Assembly: GCF_000006565.2 (NCBI RefSeq)
Contig: NC_031479.1
Coordinates: 1,674,001-1,738,000, forward strand
Direction of reading: 5' to 3'
Source: Toxoplasma gondii ME49
Lineage: Eukaryota; Apicomplexa; Conoidasida; Eucoccidiorida; Sarcocystidae
Length of the DNA stretch: 64,000 nucleotides
The notes below the pieces were generated by a model, which did not search any database, had not been told where the DNA came from, and worked only from the letters and a program-made list of their open reading frames with translations. A program made the position numbers and the translations under genes. The first letter of the stretch is position 1, and every line of letters starts with the position of its first letter. Shown piece by piece: positions 35,401 to 47,071 of the stretch.

Positions 35401-38400
35401 GACGCGGTGTAGAGACACTCCACGAGACCGTGGGGAACCACGGGGTTCCGCCTCCTTCGCTCGTTTACCCAGCCGACAAAATCCGGAGAAAGAGAGTGAC
35501 TTCATTGCAGGCGGAGACTTTGGTGGAGAAGAGTGTGTCTGAATGTGCTCTGCGCAAGCATGCACACCCCGATTCCCGCGTTTCACTGCTTTGCGGCTAA
35601 GTCAACGAAAACCGAGCCCAAGGGTCGAATGCTGGAGTCTCGACACGGAGTCGCGTAGCGGGTGTAGGCACACCCATTGGGTGCCGGTGTGCTTAGCTGT
35701 CCGGATCGCAAAGCGGAGGTATCCAAGCCTTTCATCGCGACACCGCCGAGCAGAGATGCACCTTTCCAAATACGTTTCTTTCCATCTAACTTTTGCGTTC
35801 CGTTCCCCCCCTGGTTCTGACGCACATGCGTTTCGCGTTTTTCGTTTTCCCCTCAGGCCAACCGGGCCCTCTACCGCAGCGTGTCAGTGATTCTAACGGA
35901 GTCGCTTCGGGCAACAAGACGCGCATGCTTTGTCATGGACGGCGGCCTCCGCGTTTGGGAGAAGCTGCCAGCTCTCCCCGCCAGCATTCCTGTTCGGCCT
36001 CCAGAAGAAGTTGAAGATACCGTGACCTCGGCTGTCGTTCAGGTGAGTTTTCTGTGTGCTTCGGCGCATTCCAAGAAGTGGAAATGGACTTCGCGACGGT
36101 CTTTCGCTTGCGCCCTCGCAGGCGACCGTTCGAGTCTCTGCACCCGAGCCGCAACTTCTACTGAGGTGTGTCGAAACGATATTTGAGCTCGACTGTGGTG
36201 TCCCTATCGTGCCGCGTTCGCCCACTGAGCGCGTACATGTGGAACGCCTAACGACAAAGTCTTTCGGAAGGAAAATCGTGTCCACTCCTGAGCCATCAGC
36301 CCCGATCTCAGTCCCCAAAGGCTTTGCGAAATCTGTAGATCAAGCTCGATACTGCACCACGCTTTTAGTTTTATCAGGTGTGTACAGGTAAAGAAAGCAA
36401 ATTGCATTTGAGCAGAAAAAGAAGAGTGTGGGTCCGTGCAAGTGTATGTGCCTATAGGTTCAGCGAGACGTCTACACCTATTAAGAGTTTATGGAATTCG
36501 AAGAAAACACCGGAAGCTAGAATCACTGTTGCACATGATAAACCGGGCTTTCTTTTTTCTAGGTTTCGACCAATTCCTGTTTCTGTTATACATTCAAAAA
36601 TGGGATTCCTAGGTCTTCACAGACGTCATTGTGCTGGGACGTTTATACGCCGAGTTCCTGCGCATTGTCAGGGTTTGCTTGTCGACCCGTGGGCCTGGGG
36701 GCATATCGTGGTGTTCTCGGTGTTTTTCACCCGACCTTCCTATTCTTAATGCAAGCTTCGTTTTGCACTACGACTTCCGAACCTCTCGATACGCACCTCT
36801 GGTGAGGTTGGCAAGGCGTTTTTCCTCAAGACTTGTGCGATCTCGTCTTGCGGTGTTCCACGCACAAATCTCGCGACCGGCTCCGTCGCAAACTGAAAGC
36901 ACTTGGCATTCTTTGTGCGCCTTTTCAGTTCAACGTTCTGCGTAAGCGCGTGCAGAAGGAAGCGAAAGCGTTTGAGGAAGGCTTCAGCGACGCCTCGACA
37001 GAGCCAACGACGGGGAGAGGGCGAGAGAACGAGAGTCCCTACCGTCGTAATGTGATGCTGAGGCACATTGCTGAGAAGCTCAAAGATCCTTCCGAAGCAG
37101 AGAGACGCCGGGCGTACCGAACGCTCGAGAAGATGCTGCGACATTGTTTAAGTGAAACGCACTTTGTCTCCGGAAACGCGGACGACGACCTGCTAGGCCC
37201 TTCCGAGTTCGAGAGACAAGTGGCCATGTACCGCGCGATAGAGCGCAACTCCATTCTTCAGCAACTGCGGGAGATCTGCCTGTCGGGGAAAATCAAAGCT
37301 GAAGCTTGGGCAGACTCAGACGCAAGTTCCGAGGACGGAGAGACACGCTCCGCGAGCCACCGATCTCGCGGAGTCCGCAGCGAAGTGGGACGAACGAAGG
37401 CAGGCACAGTGAAGGTGAGTCGATAAGACGAAACCGGGGCGAGCAAAGGAAGAGGAAGACGAGGAGGAGGAAACCTGTCGGAGGGAAGGAAGGAGAGACA
37501 AAAACACAGAGAACTTGAAAGGGAGTTGGAGTGACAGCATCGAGTTAAGTGACTCTCTGTACTCTGGAGACCATGTATTCTACCAACACCTCCTCTGCCT
37601 TCTCAACTGACACTCTTAAGTGGAGAGACACTCGAAAGCAAAGCACCTGTCAGCTTTTTGCTCGCCGAATGCTCCCAGATCTGTTTCTGTGTGCATGGCT
37701 CGTGATCTCCGAACAATGCACTGTCCAGCGTGCATGCGTCTGCCGGTTTTCCACTCTGTCGACTGCCCTTTGACCAAGCGAAGGAGCTGCAACCGTGTGG
37801 TTTCCAAGACTTCGTGACACTCCGACAAGCACCTGTGTCCTCTGTGATTTTTGAAACCCCAGGGCGGCTACGACGGTGCTGCTGGCTCTGCGAGGGGGCC
37901 CTCGACCCTGAGAGAGCCGCACTCGCTGCCTGTTCCCAGTGGCCGCGGTTCTTTCAGTTCATTTTCCAAGTTGGCGAACAGTGGACGGAGAGGTGTATGC
38001 GACACGGCAGCCTTTCAGGGAAACATCGGCAAAGCGTCACATCGATCGGGGGCTGCGCGACCGACTGAAGCTGCGCGACCGGCGCAAGCCCCGTTCCACC
38101 CGCCTCTCGAAGAACTTTTGAAGCAGCCAGTCGTCCCCAACAACTCCAACGGTGAGTTTGGACAGAATCGAGAAGATTAGAGTCAAGACAAAGAGGGAAA
38201 CAAGCGAGACGGAACAGACGTAGAAGGAGGCAAGAGAGAAGGGAACGAGATCGAAGAAAATTGGAGATGAGGAAGAGACGGAGTAAAGAGAGAAAAGCAG
38301 GAATTTGAAGGTGGATGCCAGTGTGCGAGACACTTGAGTGTACAAACAGAGAGAACAATTCGTCTGGAGAGGTAACGCAAGAAGATTCGAGAGAGGTAAA

Positions 38401-41400
38401 GGGCACGAAGGTGGTTTCGACCGAGAACTGACGCGAAGCAAGAAAAAAAGCAAAGGTGAAAAGCTGAGAGAAACGAACGCACTTGATAAAACTGAGGAAA
38501 AGCTGAGGAGTGTGGACACCTTCCAACGCAGTCATTATGTAAATCCTTGCTTCCCTCTTCTCCCGATTCGCCCGTCAGAGTGTGCGTTTCTGCTTCTCTT
38601 CTCTCCTTCTTTTGCCGCGTCATGGGAGCCAACAAAATACGTCGTGCTCTCTCTTCACCCTGCCGCTGTTCTCCTCATCTCTCTTGTGTTTTCCTTTCTT
38701 CTCTGTTCGCCTCCCGTATGCCGGTCTCCCGCCTGTCGGTCAGTGCCCAGAGGAAACGTAGCCACAGTCTGTACAATGCGCGAGATTCAAGACTCTGTTC
38801 TCTCACGTTTTCTCCTCTCCCTCCCTTATCGAGCAGTCGAGTGCTTCACCGTCTTCGCTTCTGTCCAGACGGCAGAACGTTCCCCCCCTGTCCCCCTTGC
38901 ACCTCCCAAACGCGTGATTCTCCCCGCTTCCTCTGCGTCTTTGCTTCAGTTTATCAAATCGTCGCGCATGCGGCTGAAGACCTGGGTCCGTCTGCGTCGG
39001 CGCCGAGGTCTCCACGCCATGCAGATCTCGCACCGACTTCGCTCTCGACGCCCCCCGGAGCCGCGTCTGCTCGGAAGAGTGGCGTGAGCGGAGATACGTC
39101 TTCCCTGGTCAAACCTCCTGCGCCGCCTGAGGAGCTGTACGCAGACCTCGAGCCTGTCTCGGCGCCCTTGAAGAGCGGCAGACCCGTTCCCCAGGAGCGT
39201 TTCCCAGAGGCGACCGGAAGGGAGAGAGATACTTCTGAAAGGCGGTCGATGTCGGCGGGAGTTCCGCTCCCGGGTGAAAGCCCCCGCGGCGGGGACAGAG
39301 CCTCTGGACCCCGGTGGTCGGGGGACGAAGAACCTTCAGGACGCCGGTCTCCAGTGCGACTCCCGACCGGCAGCGACGGGTCTGTAGTTCGGGGATTTTC
39401 CGAGCATCGGCTGCCTACCCAGTTGCGGCTGGACCTTCTTGAGGAAGAAGAGCGAGTGACGAGGGAGCAGATCCAGCGCATGCGGGCGGCAGCGGCGGCG
39501 AAAGACTTCTACTTGAATAGATACCCGTCAGGGCTCCCCGCCGCCTTCACGCACGCGCGAAACGTCCTCACGGATCCCAACAAAGTCCAGAACACAATCA
39601 GAGGCCGAAGAACCTCCGGAGTCTGGTTCCAGTACACCGACGAAAAGCGACAAGGCAAGTTGAAAGGGTGTTGAGGTGTTCGTGAAAATATGGAGAAAGC
39701 GAATAGGCGAGGAGCCGCGACGTCTGGCCGCTCACGGTGATAGGGTGTATAGACAGAGAAACGGCGCGCCTGGCAGCCCCAAGACAAGCATCGAATTTTT
39801 GGGTAGATGGAGCCAGTGCGCGACAGATGTTTGTTTCACGTTATATGACAGCTATGAACGTATATCGGGGGGCTCTTAGCCGCTGCACGAAGGCAACAGA
39901 GATCATTTGTAAATTTGTTCGGTTTCTCTCGCGGCGTAGGACAAATAAAAGCTTCATTTTGAAAGCGCCGCAGGACTCGTTTGCCAACGAAAGTCCACAA
40001 CGTCTGTTTGGCAATATCAGGTTCTTTGTTCTTGTTCCGGTCGCTGTTCGATAAACACACCTCTCGCATGTATCATCACTGTCACTGTCTGCGTCGGTTT
40101 TCTCATGGTGGTTTTTGTCTGAACGTTATGCTCGAGTCCGTGGTTTCTCGTCTGATTTCGTGACATATAGATACAGACACAAGAAAGTGCGGCACATACT
40201 TGGAAGGACCCTGTCAGGAATGGCACGTATATGTTGGAAACTCTGGTTCATGTACTGGGTTGCCTGGATCTTTTTGAAGTGCATGCGTTCTGTGATTCGC
40301 GCGTCAATCTCAGGTTTCAATCACGCGAGAGAGGACGCCTCTAAAGCACTCGAGTTCCTTCTTCTTAACGTCCCTGGCAAGCAGCATGGTGCGTCTCGAC
40401 AAGTGAGTGCCTCGCGCCCGTCTGTCCGCGAGAGCCGTTTGAAAAAAAAGGGGAATTAGTGGAGGAAACCCTTGCGCCGTGAACGAGGAGGAGAAACGTG
40501 AGAAGCAGGACCTTTCCTGGGTCGGGGCACGAGGTGGAAGTGAAAACCTTTCTGGTGAAGACTTCGCATTCGCTCCAGCCATCAGCGAGAACGCGCTCCG
40601 TCGGGCTAGGGCGGTTCGCTTAATCTCGACAAAGGCCAGCTGCCGTAAAGCTGTCGCAGTTCGCGGGGCTCTGCATCAAGAACTTCGGAGCTTTCTTTCT
40701 GCTGCATTTCCGAGTGACTGTGTCCGCGCATGCGACATTCGATGCCTCAGCCACGGGGGCCTGGTTTCGAGAGACACCGCAGGAGAGCCCAAGGCTTCTG
40801 TCCACAAGAAGCAGTGTGCGGATGCCAGAGTGTGTGCCCCGTGCTGACAGAAGGCAATCGCGGATTGCGGTTCTAGGCACAAGCGTTCATCTCATCTAGT
40901 GTACGTACACCCCGAGGCAGGAAGCTGTCTCGCCACCGGATGGGTACAAGGTTGAGTAGAGTACGGCCACGACCGCCGCGAGAGCCGTCTCATTTTTCGT
41001 GGAATTTTCATGACTGAACATGGGGTGATTGCGCCAAGGAGGGAGTGTATTCGGTTTTATCACAAGCGATGTCTTTTGACGATACAGCTAATGTGGGGGG
41101 ATAGTTGGAGGCGTTTTGAACGGAAGAGTGTGCCTGTCCAGATAGTTGTAGGCAGACCGAAGGGAGCATACGCCTTTTGAATTGAAATTGCTTGTTTTTG
41201 GTTTTTCCTTCAGGGAAGTCGCTTGCGCCGTACTACGTCACGGCTGCGATCTCGGACATCACGGAGCGTGGGTCTCGGACGACCAGAACGAGATGGAGCG
41301 AGCAGACTGGACAGCAGGGCGCCTGGTGCTAAATATGGTCCTCAGCGCGGGCCGACGGTGGTCGATGAACGGCGAATTAGCAACCTGAAAATGGTGGATC

Positions 41401-43527
41401 CACTGGAGTTCAAACCGCCGCCGAGGAAGAAGCAGCTCGCCGACACAGACTGGGCAAAGTACGGCCGTCCCGCGCCTCGAATTGGTCGCGAGCACAGGGA
41501 ACAGCTGAGGCCGCAGGTGACAGCTGACCGTGACCTGGATGCCTTCGACTGGGCTCTGGACAAGATTTACCACATCGTCGTGGGCGGACATCCGGACGAC
41601 GAACACAAGAAAGCAAATCCCGAGGGAGAGGGCAAGGAGGCAACGCCGGAAGGTCAAGGTGAAAACGCTCACGCGGAAGGCGGGCCAGACGGTACGCCGG
41701 CGATCGCAGTAACAGCGGCGTCGCCCGTGAGTCCACGGTCGCCTCGGTTCGCGAAAACCCCCCGTGCAGTTCAGGACCATAAAGTTCTTGCAGCAGCCAC
41801 TGAAACGCCTTTCGGGAAGCTGGGCAGACCAGAAGTCCCACGGCGAACCCGCAAAGACGCAAATTCAGATTACCTCACCACACGCCAAGCCACGCTGAAG
41901 CTTCTGGCCACGAAGCCCCTAGATCTTTCCAAGGTTCAGAATCGCCACAAAGGGGCACCTGTCCCCAACTTGACCCCGGACGAACTGAGAGAACTGGAGC
42001 TTGAGAGCGACCTTGACGACTTTTCGTATCGCTCGGGGCGGCGCAAAAGCAGTGGAGCAGGGGCCAGATTGCTCGTACCGTCCGGAAGCAAACCAAGTGG
42101 CTTGCCGTCGCCGAGATCAGAACTTTCAATGATTCAGGACCTCCAAGAAGGTATAGAGAGAGGCGAGGAGGCGTTCTCTATCATTGGGCGGGCGGCCGAT
42201 CCGCGGGTTCTGGCAAAGGCTAAGAGAGAAGGCAGACACATTGACGAAGGTAAGAAGAAACGACCTGTTTTTTTGACACAGACGCAGTCGTGTTACAGAG
42301 GGCAGGGGAACAGGACTTGCCATGAAATTCACATGCGAAGCAGGTTCGAACCGCGATTATGTGGGACCACACGAGGTGTGAGGTACTATGGATGGGAGAG
42401 ATATCAAGATGCCCTCCAGCGCAGTCACTTCAGAGGAAAGCAGAGAATTCATCGGCTGGCGGTAACTTCGTAGCTCTGTGTCAGAAGGGCGTCGCTCGTC
42501 CTTAGACCACATCTTTCCACGATGCTGACACGCCCTTGGTCACCCTAATGCGTATTAGTTCCTTTAGAGCTTCCGTGCCCCTTTGTGTTTGTGGCTTGTG
42601 ACAGACACAGCGATTCGGCGCATTCAGTCGATGTGGAGACGACGTCGGGCGAAGTTACGAAAAAAAGGATCGAATCGGAAGTCGGTTACCTATAACATCG
42701 ACCCAAGCCAGAACTCAACTCGGGACGAAATACGTGAAAGGGTGTCGTCAAAACTACAGGCTCTCAGCAAAGCAGCAGAGAGAGCGCATGTACGCATCGC
42801 GGAAGGTCCACATAGCCTCCATGATTGGCGTGGTGAAACGGGCAGCAACGGAGGTGGGCGGTTTACTCAGCTTCATGAGATTCCCGGCTATTCTGGAGTT
42901 AGGGGGAACTTCGACGGCCTATGGCGCATATGGTTGGAGCAAAAAGAACAAGATCGTAAAGCTGCAGCATGGCTGACAGACTCTGCAGCTGAAGGAGAGG
43001 CAGACAGTTACGGGCTCCCACCTCCGGTTTTCTCGCAACAAGAGATGCTTAGTCCTTCTTTCGGCCGTTCTGATCCACCATATCACCCAGCCCTTCCCGG
43101 CTTACAGTCGGAGGTTCCAATGACAGACTACCACGGGGTGCCGACATACCATGTTTCATTAAGAACTAACACAACTGTCTGCGGTACAGGAGAAAGATAT
43201 CCTCCTGGTGGTAGTGGATACGACAGCTCCGCACTCAGTTACGATGTTGTGCGGGTTCCTGATAGTAACCAGTTTGACGTCGCGGGCGGCGTGACGTATC
43301 CAAACTTAGGCAACCCGATGGACGAGTTAAGCGCAAATCATTTACAAGCGACAGTAGATGCGCGAAGCAACCCGCTTTCGTTCCCACATTATGGCCAGGC
43401 TGCCAAACAGTGTGACGTTAATAATTATGCCATGCAAGGACCGTTTCATGTATCTGAAGTAAACAGGCCTTTCGAGATGTTCTGGGAACGAATGAAAGCA
43501 AATGATATGTTCAGCAAGCGGGCTTAG
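26460..43527 (+). CDS. giant Ser-rich IQ-motif protein, about 15 exons, unrecognised
   Basis: Product not recognised. Supported exons: 26460-26747, 27281-27637, 28141-28560, 29205-29271, 29752-35153, 35857-36042, (36043-36830 unresolved), 36831-37414, 37863-38151, 38950-39654, 40314-40388, 40751-40815, 41214-42249 and 42611-43527. Phases match at every listed junction outside the unresolved interval, for roughly 3,500 aa. The N-terminal exons contain hydrophobic stretches (YPILLLWVSLA; VLVGAALATAAV). The 5.4-kb exon is charged, then extremely Ser-rich (about 31.85-33.0 kb), then Lys/Glu-rich with coiled-coil-like segments. The last exon begins with an IQ-like calmodulin-binding motif (IRRIQSMWRRRRAK) and ends in a Tyr/Pro/Gly-rich tail. 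One intron (39655-40313) uses a GC donor. A cytoskeletal role would be a guess. Treating 26.46-28.56 kb as the same gene rests on continuous phase. Confidence 0.75.
26885..26940 (+). other. possible 56-nt alternative exon
   Basis: This stretch is bounded by a strong acceptor (CCTGCCTTTCAG) and donor (GTC|GTGAGT). Its only open frame needs incoming phase 1 and leaves phase 0, which would suit the next exon at 27281. However, exon 1 ends in phase 0 at its best donor (26748 GTAAGT), so inclusion would give a stop codon (GGA GTT CTA ATT TGA). It may be a poison exon, or the exon 1 donor is misplaced. Confidence 0.35.
31855..33010 (+). repeat. serine-rich low-complexity coding segment
   Basis: A pyrimidine-rich TCT/TCC/TCA run within the 5.4-kb exon of the giant gene encodes dense serine clusters (SSSSSSLYSSSSSE and many SxS pairs). 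Mixed serine codons suggest selection on the protein rather than slippage alone. The segment is likely disordered and a potential phosphorylation platform (inference). Confidence 0.8.
42611..42663 (+). other. IQ-like calmodulin-binding motif
   Basis: The start of the last exon of the giant gene encodes AIRRIQSMWRRRRAKLRKK, with an I-Q pair followed by basic residues at IQ-motif spacing (IQxxxR/KxxxxR/K). The usual Gly after the first Arg is Arg here, so it is a degenerate, incomplete-type IQ. Confidence 0.6.
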
Positions 43528-44450
43528 CAGCGGATATGAGTCTGCTTGGGAAGGCCTGTTATTTGGGCGAGGGTAATGATCCGGGGCAGCCTTCGGGCGA
43601 CGTTCGTTTTTGCTGGCCAGCTGTCGTGCAAACAGTAGTTCCACGCTGCGGGGGACAATGTGGAAAGCGAGCTGAGTCGTTCACTGTGTTCACCAGTATA
43701 TATGTTTTTTTTGACTTGTAAGCTGAGTTTGATAGGTGCTATGTCGGCGGACAGAAGTGTACACCCACAGTGTGGAGGGTCGACTTCAGTGAAACTGGCG
43801 GTTACCGTCAAAAGTCCATATGTGCAAAGGCAATCAGTGTATGAGTCAGATTTTATTGTGTTTCCCATACGTCGAAATTGAAAGACTGGAGAAAGGGATC
43901 CGAAGCCACTTATATTCAAAAGATAAACGTGATATTACGCACGTCAGAGTTTTTCTCGTGATAACGATGGACTGCGGTGAAGCGTGAAAGGCGAAAAATA
44001 CCAGGCTTAGCACCTAAAAGGAGGGGGCGGAAGCAGAAGCGGTGAAAGTGGAGACTGCCTCTCGCCGTGGAAATTACTGCGAAGAGCAGCGAGTTCACGC
44101 CACCGCTTCTACAGACATGAGGCGCTCCAATTTATGTGTTAATTTTACGAGTTTCATCACCCTGACCGCAGGCGCAGTTAAATGACGCGTGATATTGTAC
44201 TGTAGTATAGTGTAAGATCACATCATAGTTTCTGCCAAACGATACCAACACATTCCGGTTCCACACGACGAAAACCCGTCTGCACTGTAGCGTCATTGCT
44301 TCCTTCATATACAGGAGGACACCCCTACAAAATGCATCGCGAAATTCCCGAACGATCTCCAGCTGCGCAGTAAATGAATGTAGCAAGACACACCAGAAAG
44401 TCTGGCTGCACCACAACTTTGAGCTTCAGTTGCAGTTATGCCTCTTCTGC
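43528..44450. other. 0.9 kb convergent intergenic region
   Basis: Lies between the stop codons of the giant gene (+) and the secreted 8-Cys protein gene (-). Only short open frames on both strands, no motif. Presumably two 3' UTRs. Confidence 0.5.
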
Positions 44451-45544
44451 CTATGGCGTCTGTTCGATGGCAGCATTATTTGCCCTGGATATTGAGTCTA
44501 GCTGCTGAGGCGATATTGGTTCAACAGTCGCCAGGTCTTCTTCGGATGGAAGAGCGAGCATCGGGTAGGTTGCTTCCGTGGAGGAAGGACGCGTCACCAC
44601 AACGGGTGATGGGGGAACAACAGGATATACTTGCGGAGTTGAGGGAGCTGCAACTCTTGCGGGTTGCACTTCACTTGGGGCGTAGAAAACGTCAGTAAGA
44701 TCCATTGCCTACAGTTCAACGCATGTGGAATGATTTACTGGCGCTAATGGTGGAGTTGGAGTGTCAACGTACAGCTCGAAGCACCGGAATAGACACATCC
44801 TCTGTTACTGAAGCACGGAATCCTCTGTGGTCCGACTCTGGATTCGCATCATACAACGTTACCTGGTAGAATTTCTTCCGAGGAAGGACACTTTTTCTTG
44901 CACTCCTGGTGCCCTATAACAGTTTAGAGACCACATGGTGCTGTGATGCGCATATGAGGCTTACCAGATGAGTACGGTCCTCTCCAGCAATTGCTAACGA
45001 GTGCTTCCATATCGCTCGCTAGAAGAATACTCATATGAAGGAAGCTGCTTACGGATAGCGGCTCTCCTCATAACACAGCAAATCTCGCAAGGGATGCTGG
45101 CGCATTCCTGTAAGCACAAATATATTTGTTGAACTCTCCCTACGTACCCTGTCAGATCGACCTGCCTCAGCTTCCTGTGACGTAGCAGTCGAAGACAGTG
45201 CGGCGCACTTCTCTTTCATGGATGCTGCGGCGAAGCAGAGAGATCATTTTCCTTGCTGCATGTAACCAGCGGTGACACACTCACCCAAGCGGCTAAACGA
45301 GCAACCGCACGTCGGCGGGACTGGCTCGCTTCCAGCACGAGACTCGTCTAGCAGGCAAGCTGTCCCTGGGGGTCTTATAGGTCCTCGTCGCTCTGACTCC
45401 GAATTGCAAATATGACGTACCCTTATGTACATCGACGATAGTTGCGTACGGACCGCCTGTTGAGAGGATGCCCAAATTTGGCCGGAGATTCACCGCCTGC
45501 ACCATCCCTACCCAACCAACAAGCACCGCCACGAGACTTTTCAT
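44451..45544 (-). CDS. secreted 8-cysteine protein (7 small exons), unrecognised
   Basis: Family not recognised. Minus-strand exons: 45421-45544, 45148-45224, 45053-45107, 44965-45018, 44863-44913, 44773-44837 and 44451-44708. Phases 1, 0, 1, 1, 1, 0 agree at all six junctions, giving 227 aa. Residues 1-17 (MKSLVAVLVGWVGMVQA) form a clear signal peptide with cleavage expected after Ala17. Eight cysteines at 48, 69, 74, 77, 78, 96, 108 and 112 form a compact domain, C-x20-C-x4-C-x2-CC-x17-C-x11-C-x3-C, an even number suited to disulfides. The tail (about 143-227) has no Cys and is Pro/Val/Ser/Glu-rich. There is no membrane anchor or GPI-like tail. Secretion via micronemes, dense granules or to the surface is inference. 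Short introns use mainly GTAAG/GTACGT donors. Confidence 0.82.
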
Positions 45545-47071
45545 CTTGTTGCACGGATTTAGAACCGTGAAGGAAGCATCGGTCAGGTACGTGCTCTTTC
45601 CAAAAGTCGGTAATGAGGCCAGAGATGCTCTACGGTGAGATAGCTCACCATCAAGGGAGAGGTGTAGTGACACTGTTCTTCGCGGCAAAACTGGGAGCAT
45701 CCGTAGATTCGACCCGACTGTGCACACGAACCCACAGATTCCTTCTCGGCAATCCTATCGTACTGGACCAGTAATACATTCTCCTTGCATCTTAAACGGT
45801 CGCACCACCGCTTGCCTCTCTTTTGTATTTGTGACTGAATCTAATAGTCACTCAAATATTGAAACGAGGCTTATCCTCCTGTGGCCTCCTCGTGCACAAC
45901 CATCAGACGATGCTGGCGACGCACCGGAGGGACCGTATTCCCAGGTTAATGAGCAAAGAGCATGTTTTGCAACGAAGAATCACTCGCTATCACGTGTCAA
46001 AATCCGTCCTTGGACGATACTACGGCTGCGGACAACGTCATGTACAGAAACGGATCGTCTGAAGGTATTCATCGAAGACAGAGACCCCAGATGTGAGTAT
46101 GGCTACGAGTGTGTAAGCAATGCGACTCTCAGGAGATGCATCTGAGAAGGGGAGATTTGACGTGGCTATTACGTTAGAATCCATATCTAACAAAACGCTG
46201 CATTGGGCTACAGCAGGGCACCTACGATCGTGTTCCTGTTTACATCGTAGTTCCGCTTTTTGTACTTCCATGCAAGTACACTCTGTGTCATAGCCAAGAT
46301 TAAATCTGGCATAACCAAGATCTGCTAAGAAAAAAACTCGCTAAATGAGTTCTTCTACTCGTTTTATGACGGAAATTCTTCACCTGTGCTAGTGCCGCCA
46401 TTCACTCGTTGTTTTGAACGCCAGATTGGCGGGACTGCATGCGCCCGTCCATTTAGGAAGCTTGAAGTGGGACAACCTTGTCCACATCTATTCGAACATC
46501 AGCAAGAAGCTGCGGCAAACAATCTCTTTGTCCAGTTCCGAATCGTAAATCAGACTGTTCCCGATTCCGCGGGAAACTGTGTTTTCCCTCTCAGCGGAGG
46601 AGGGGCTGGAACACCTCCGGGCAATCCCCAAACCCTGGTGCGTTCTTTTCTCCACGACACGGAAGACCTCAGCAGTACGCGGTCTTAGAAGTACTGCTTC
46701 TCAAAAAAGCGCCCATTTCTGCATTCATGCGCATCCAATGAATCTGTACCTATTTTATTGACATGCGCTTGTGTATTGCGATTCACAATCCAATCGTATT
46801 GTTTCCTCGGGGCGGCGAAGCCCGGACGACTCGGGTCTTTTCAGCTGCCCCGGTGAAGCGTCGTGCTCATTTTGAAAGAATCGGTAATACTCTGCTTTCT
46901 GCCTGTTCTTTGTCTTTACCTTCAACACCTGTATAATTCTATGTGGCACGTACCCGTCGGACTCCACTTTCTTCTTGCCGGCGGTTCAAAATCGTCTCGG
47001 AGTTTCCCGGTTCGACAACTTCTTCCCGCTGTCTTTGATGGCCCACTTGCAGATGTGCTGTGAACCAAGAT
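45545..47071. other. 1.5 kb divergent intergenic region
   Basis: Space between the start codons of the secreted protein gene (-) and the zinc/Lys-Ser-rich gene (+); presumably both promoters. The largest open frame (45720-46145, +) has no motif. No repeat recognised. Confidence 0.5.

Noticed and set aside
42325..42360. tRNA-like T-loop sequence GGTTCGAACC
   Set aside because: The flanks do not form a T-stem and no acceptor or anticodon stem is found; it lies in an intron of the giant gene.
42734..42976. Alternative 80-codon frame in the last exon of the giant gene (ends at 42976)
   Set aside because: The other frame is continuous with the upstream exon phase and stays open for 305 codons to the stop at 43525.
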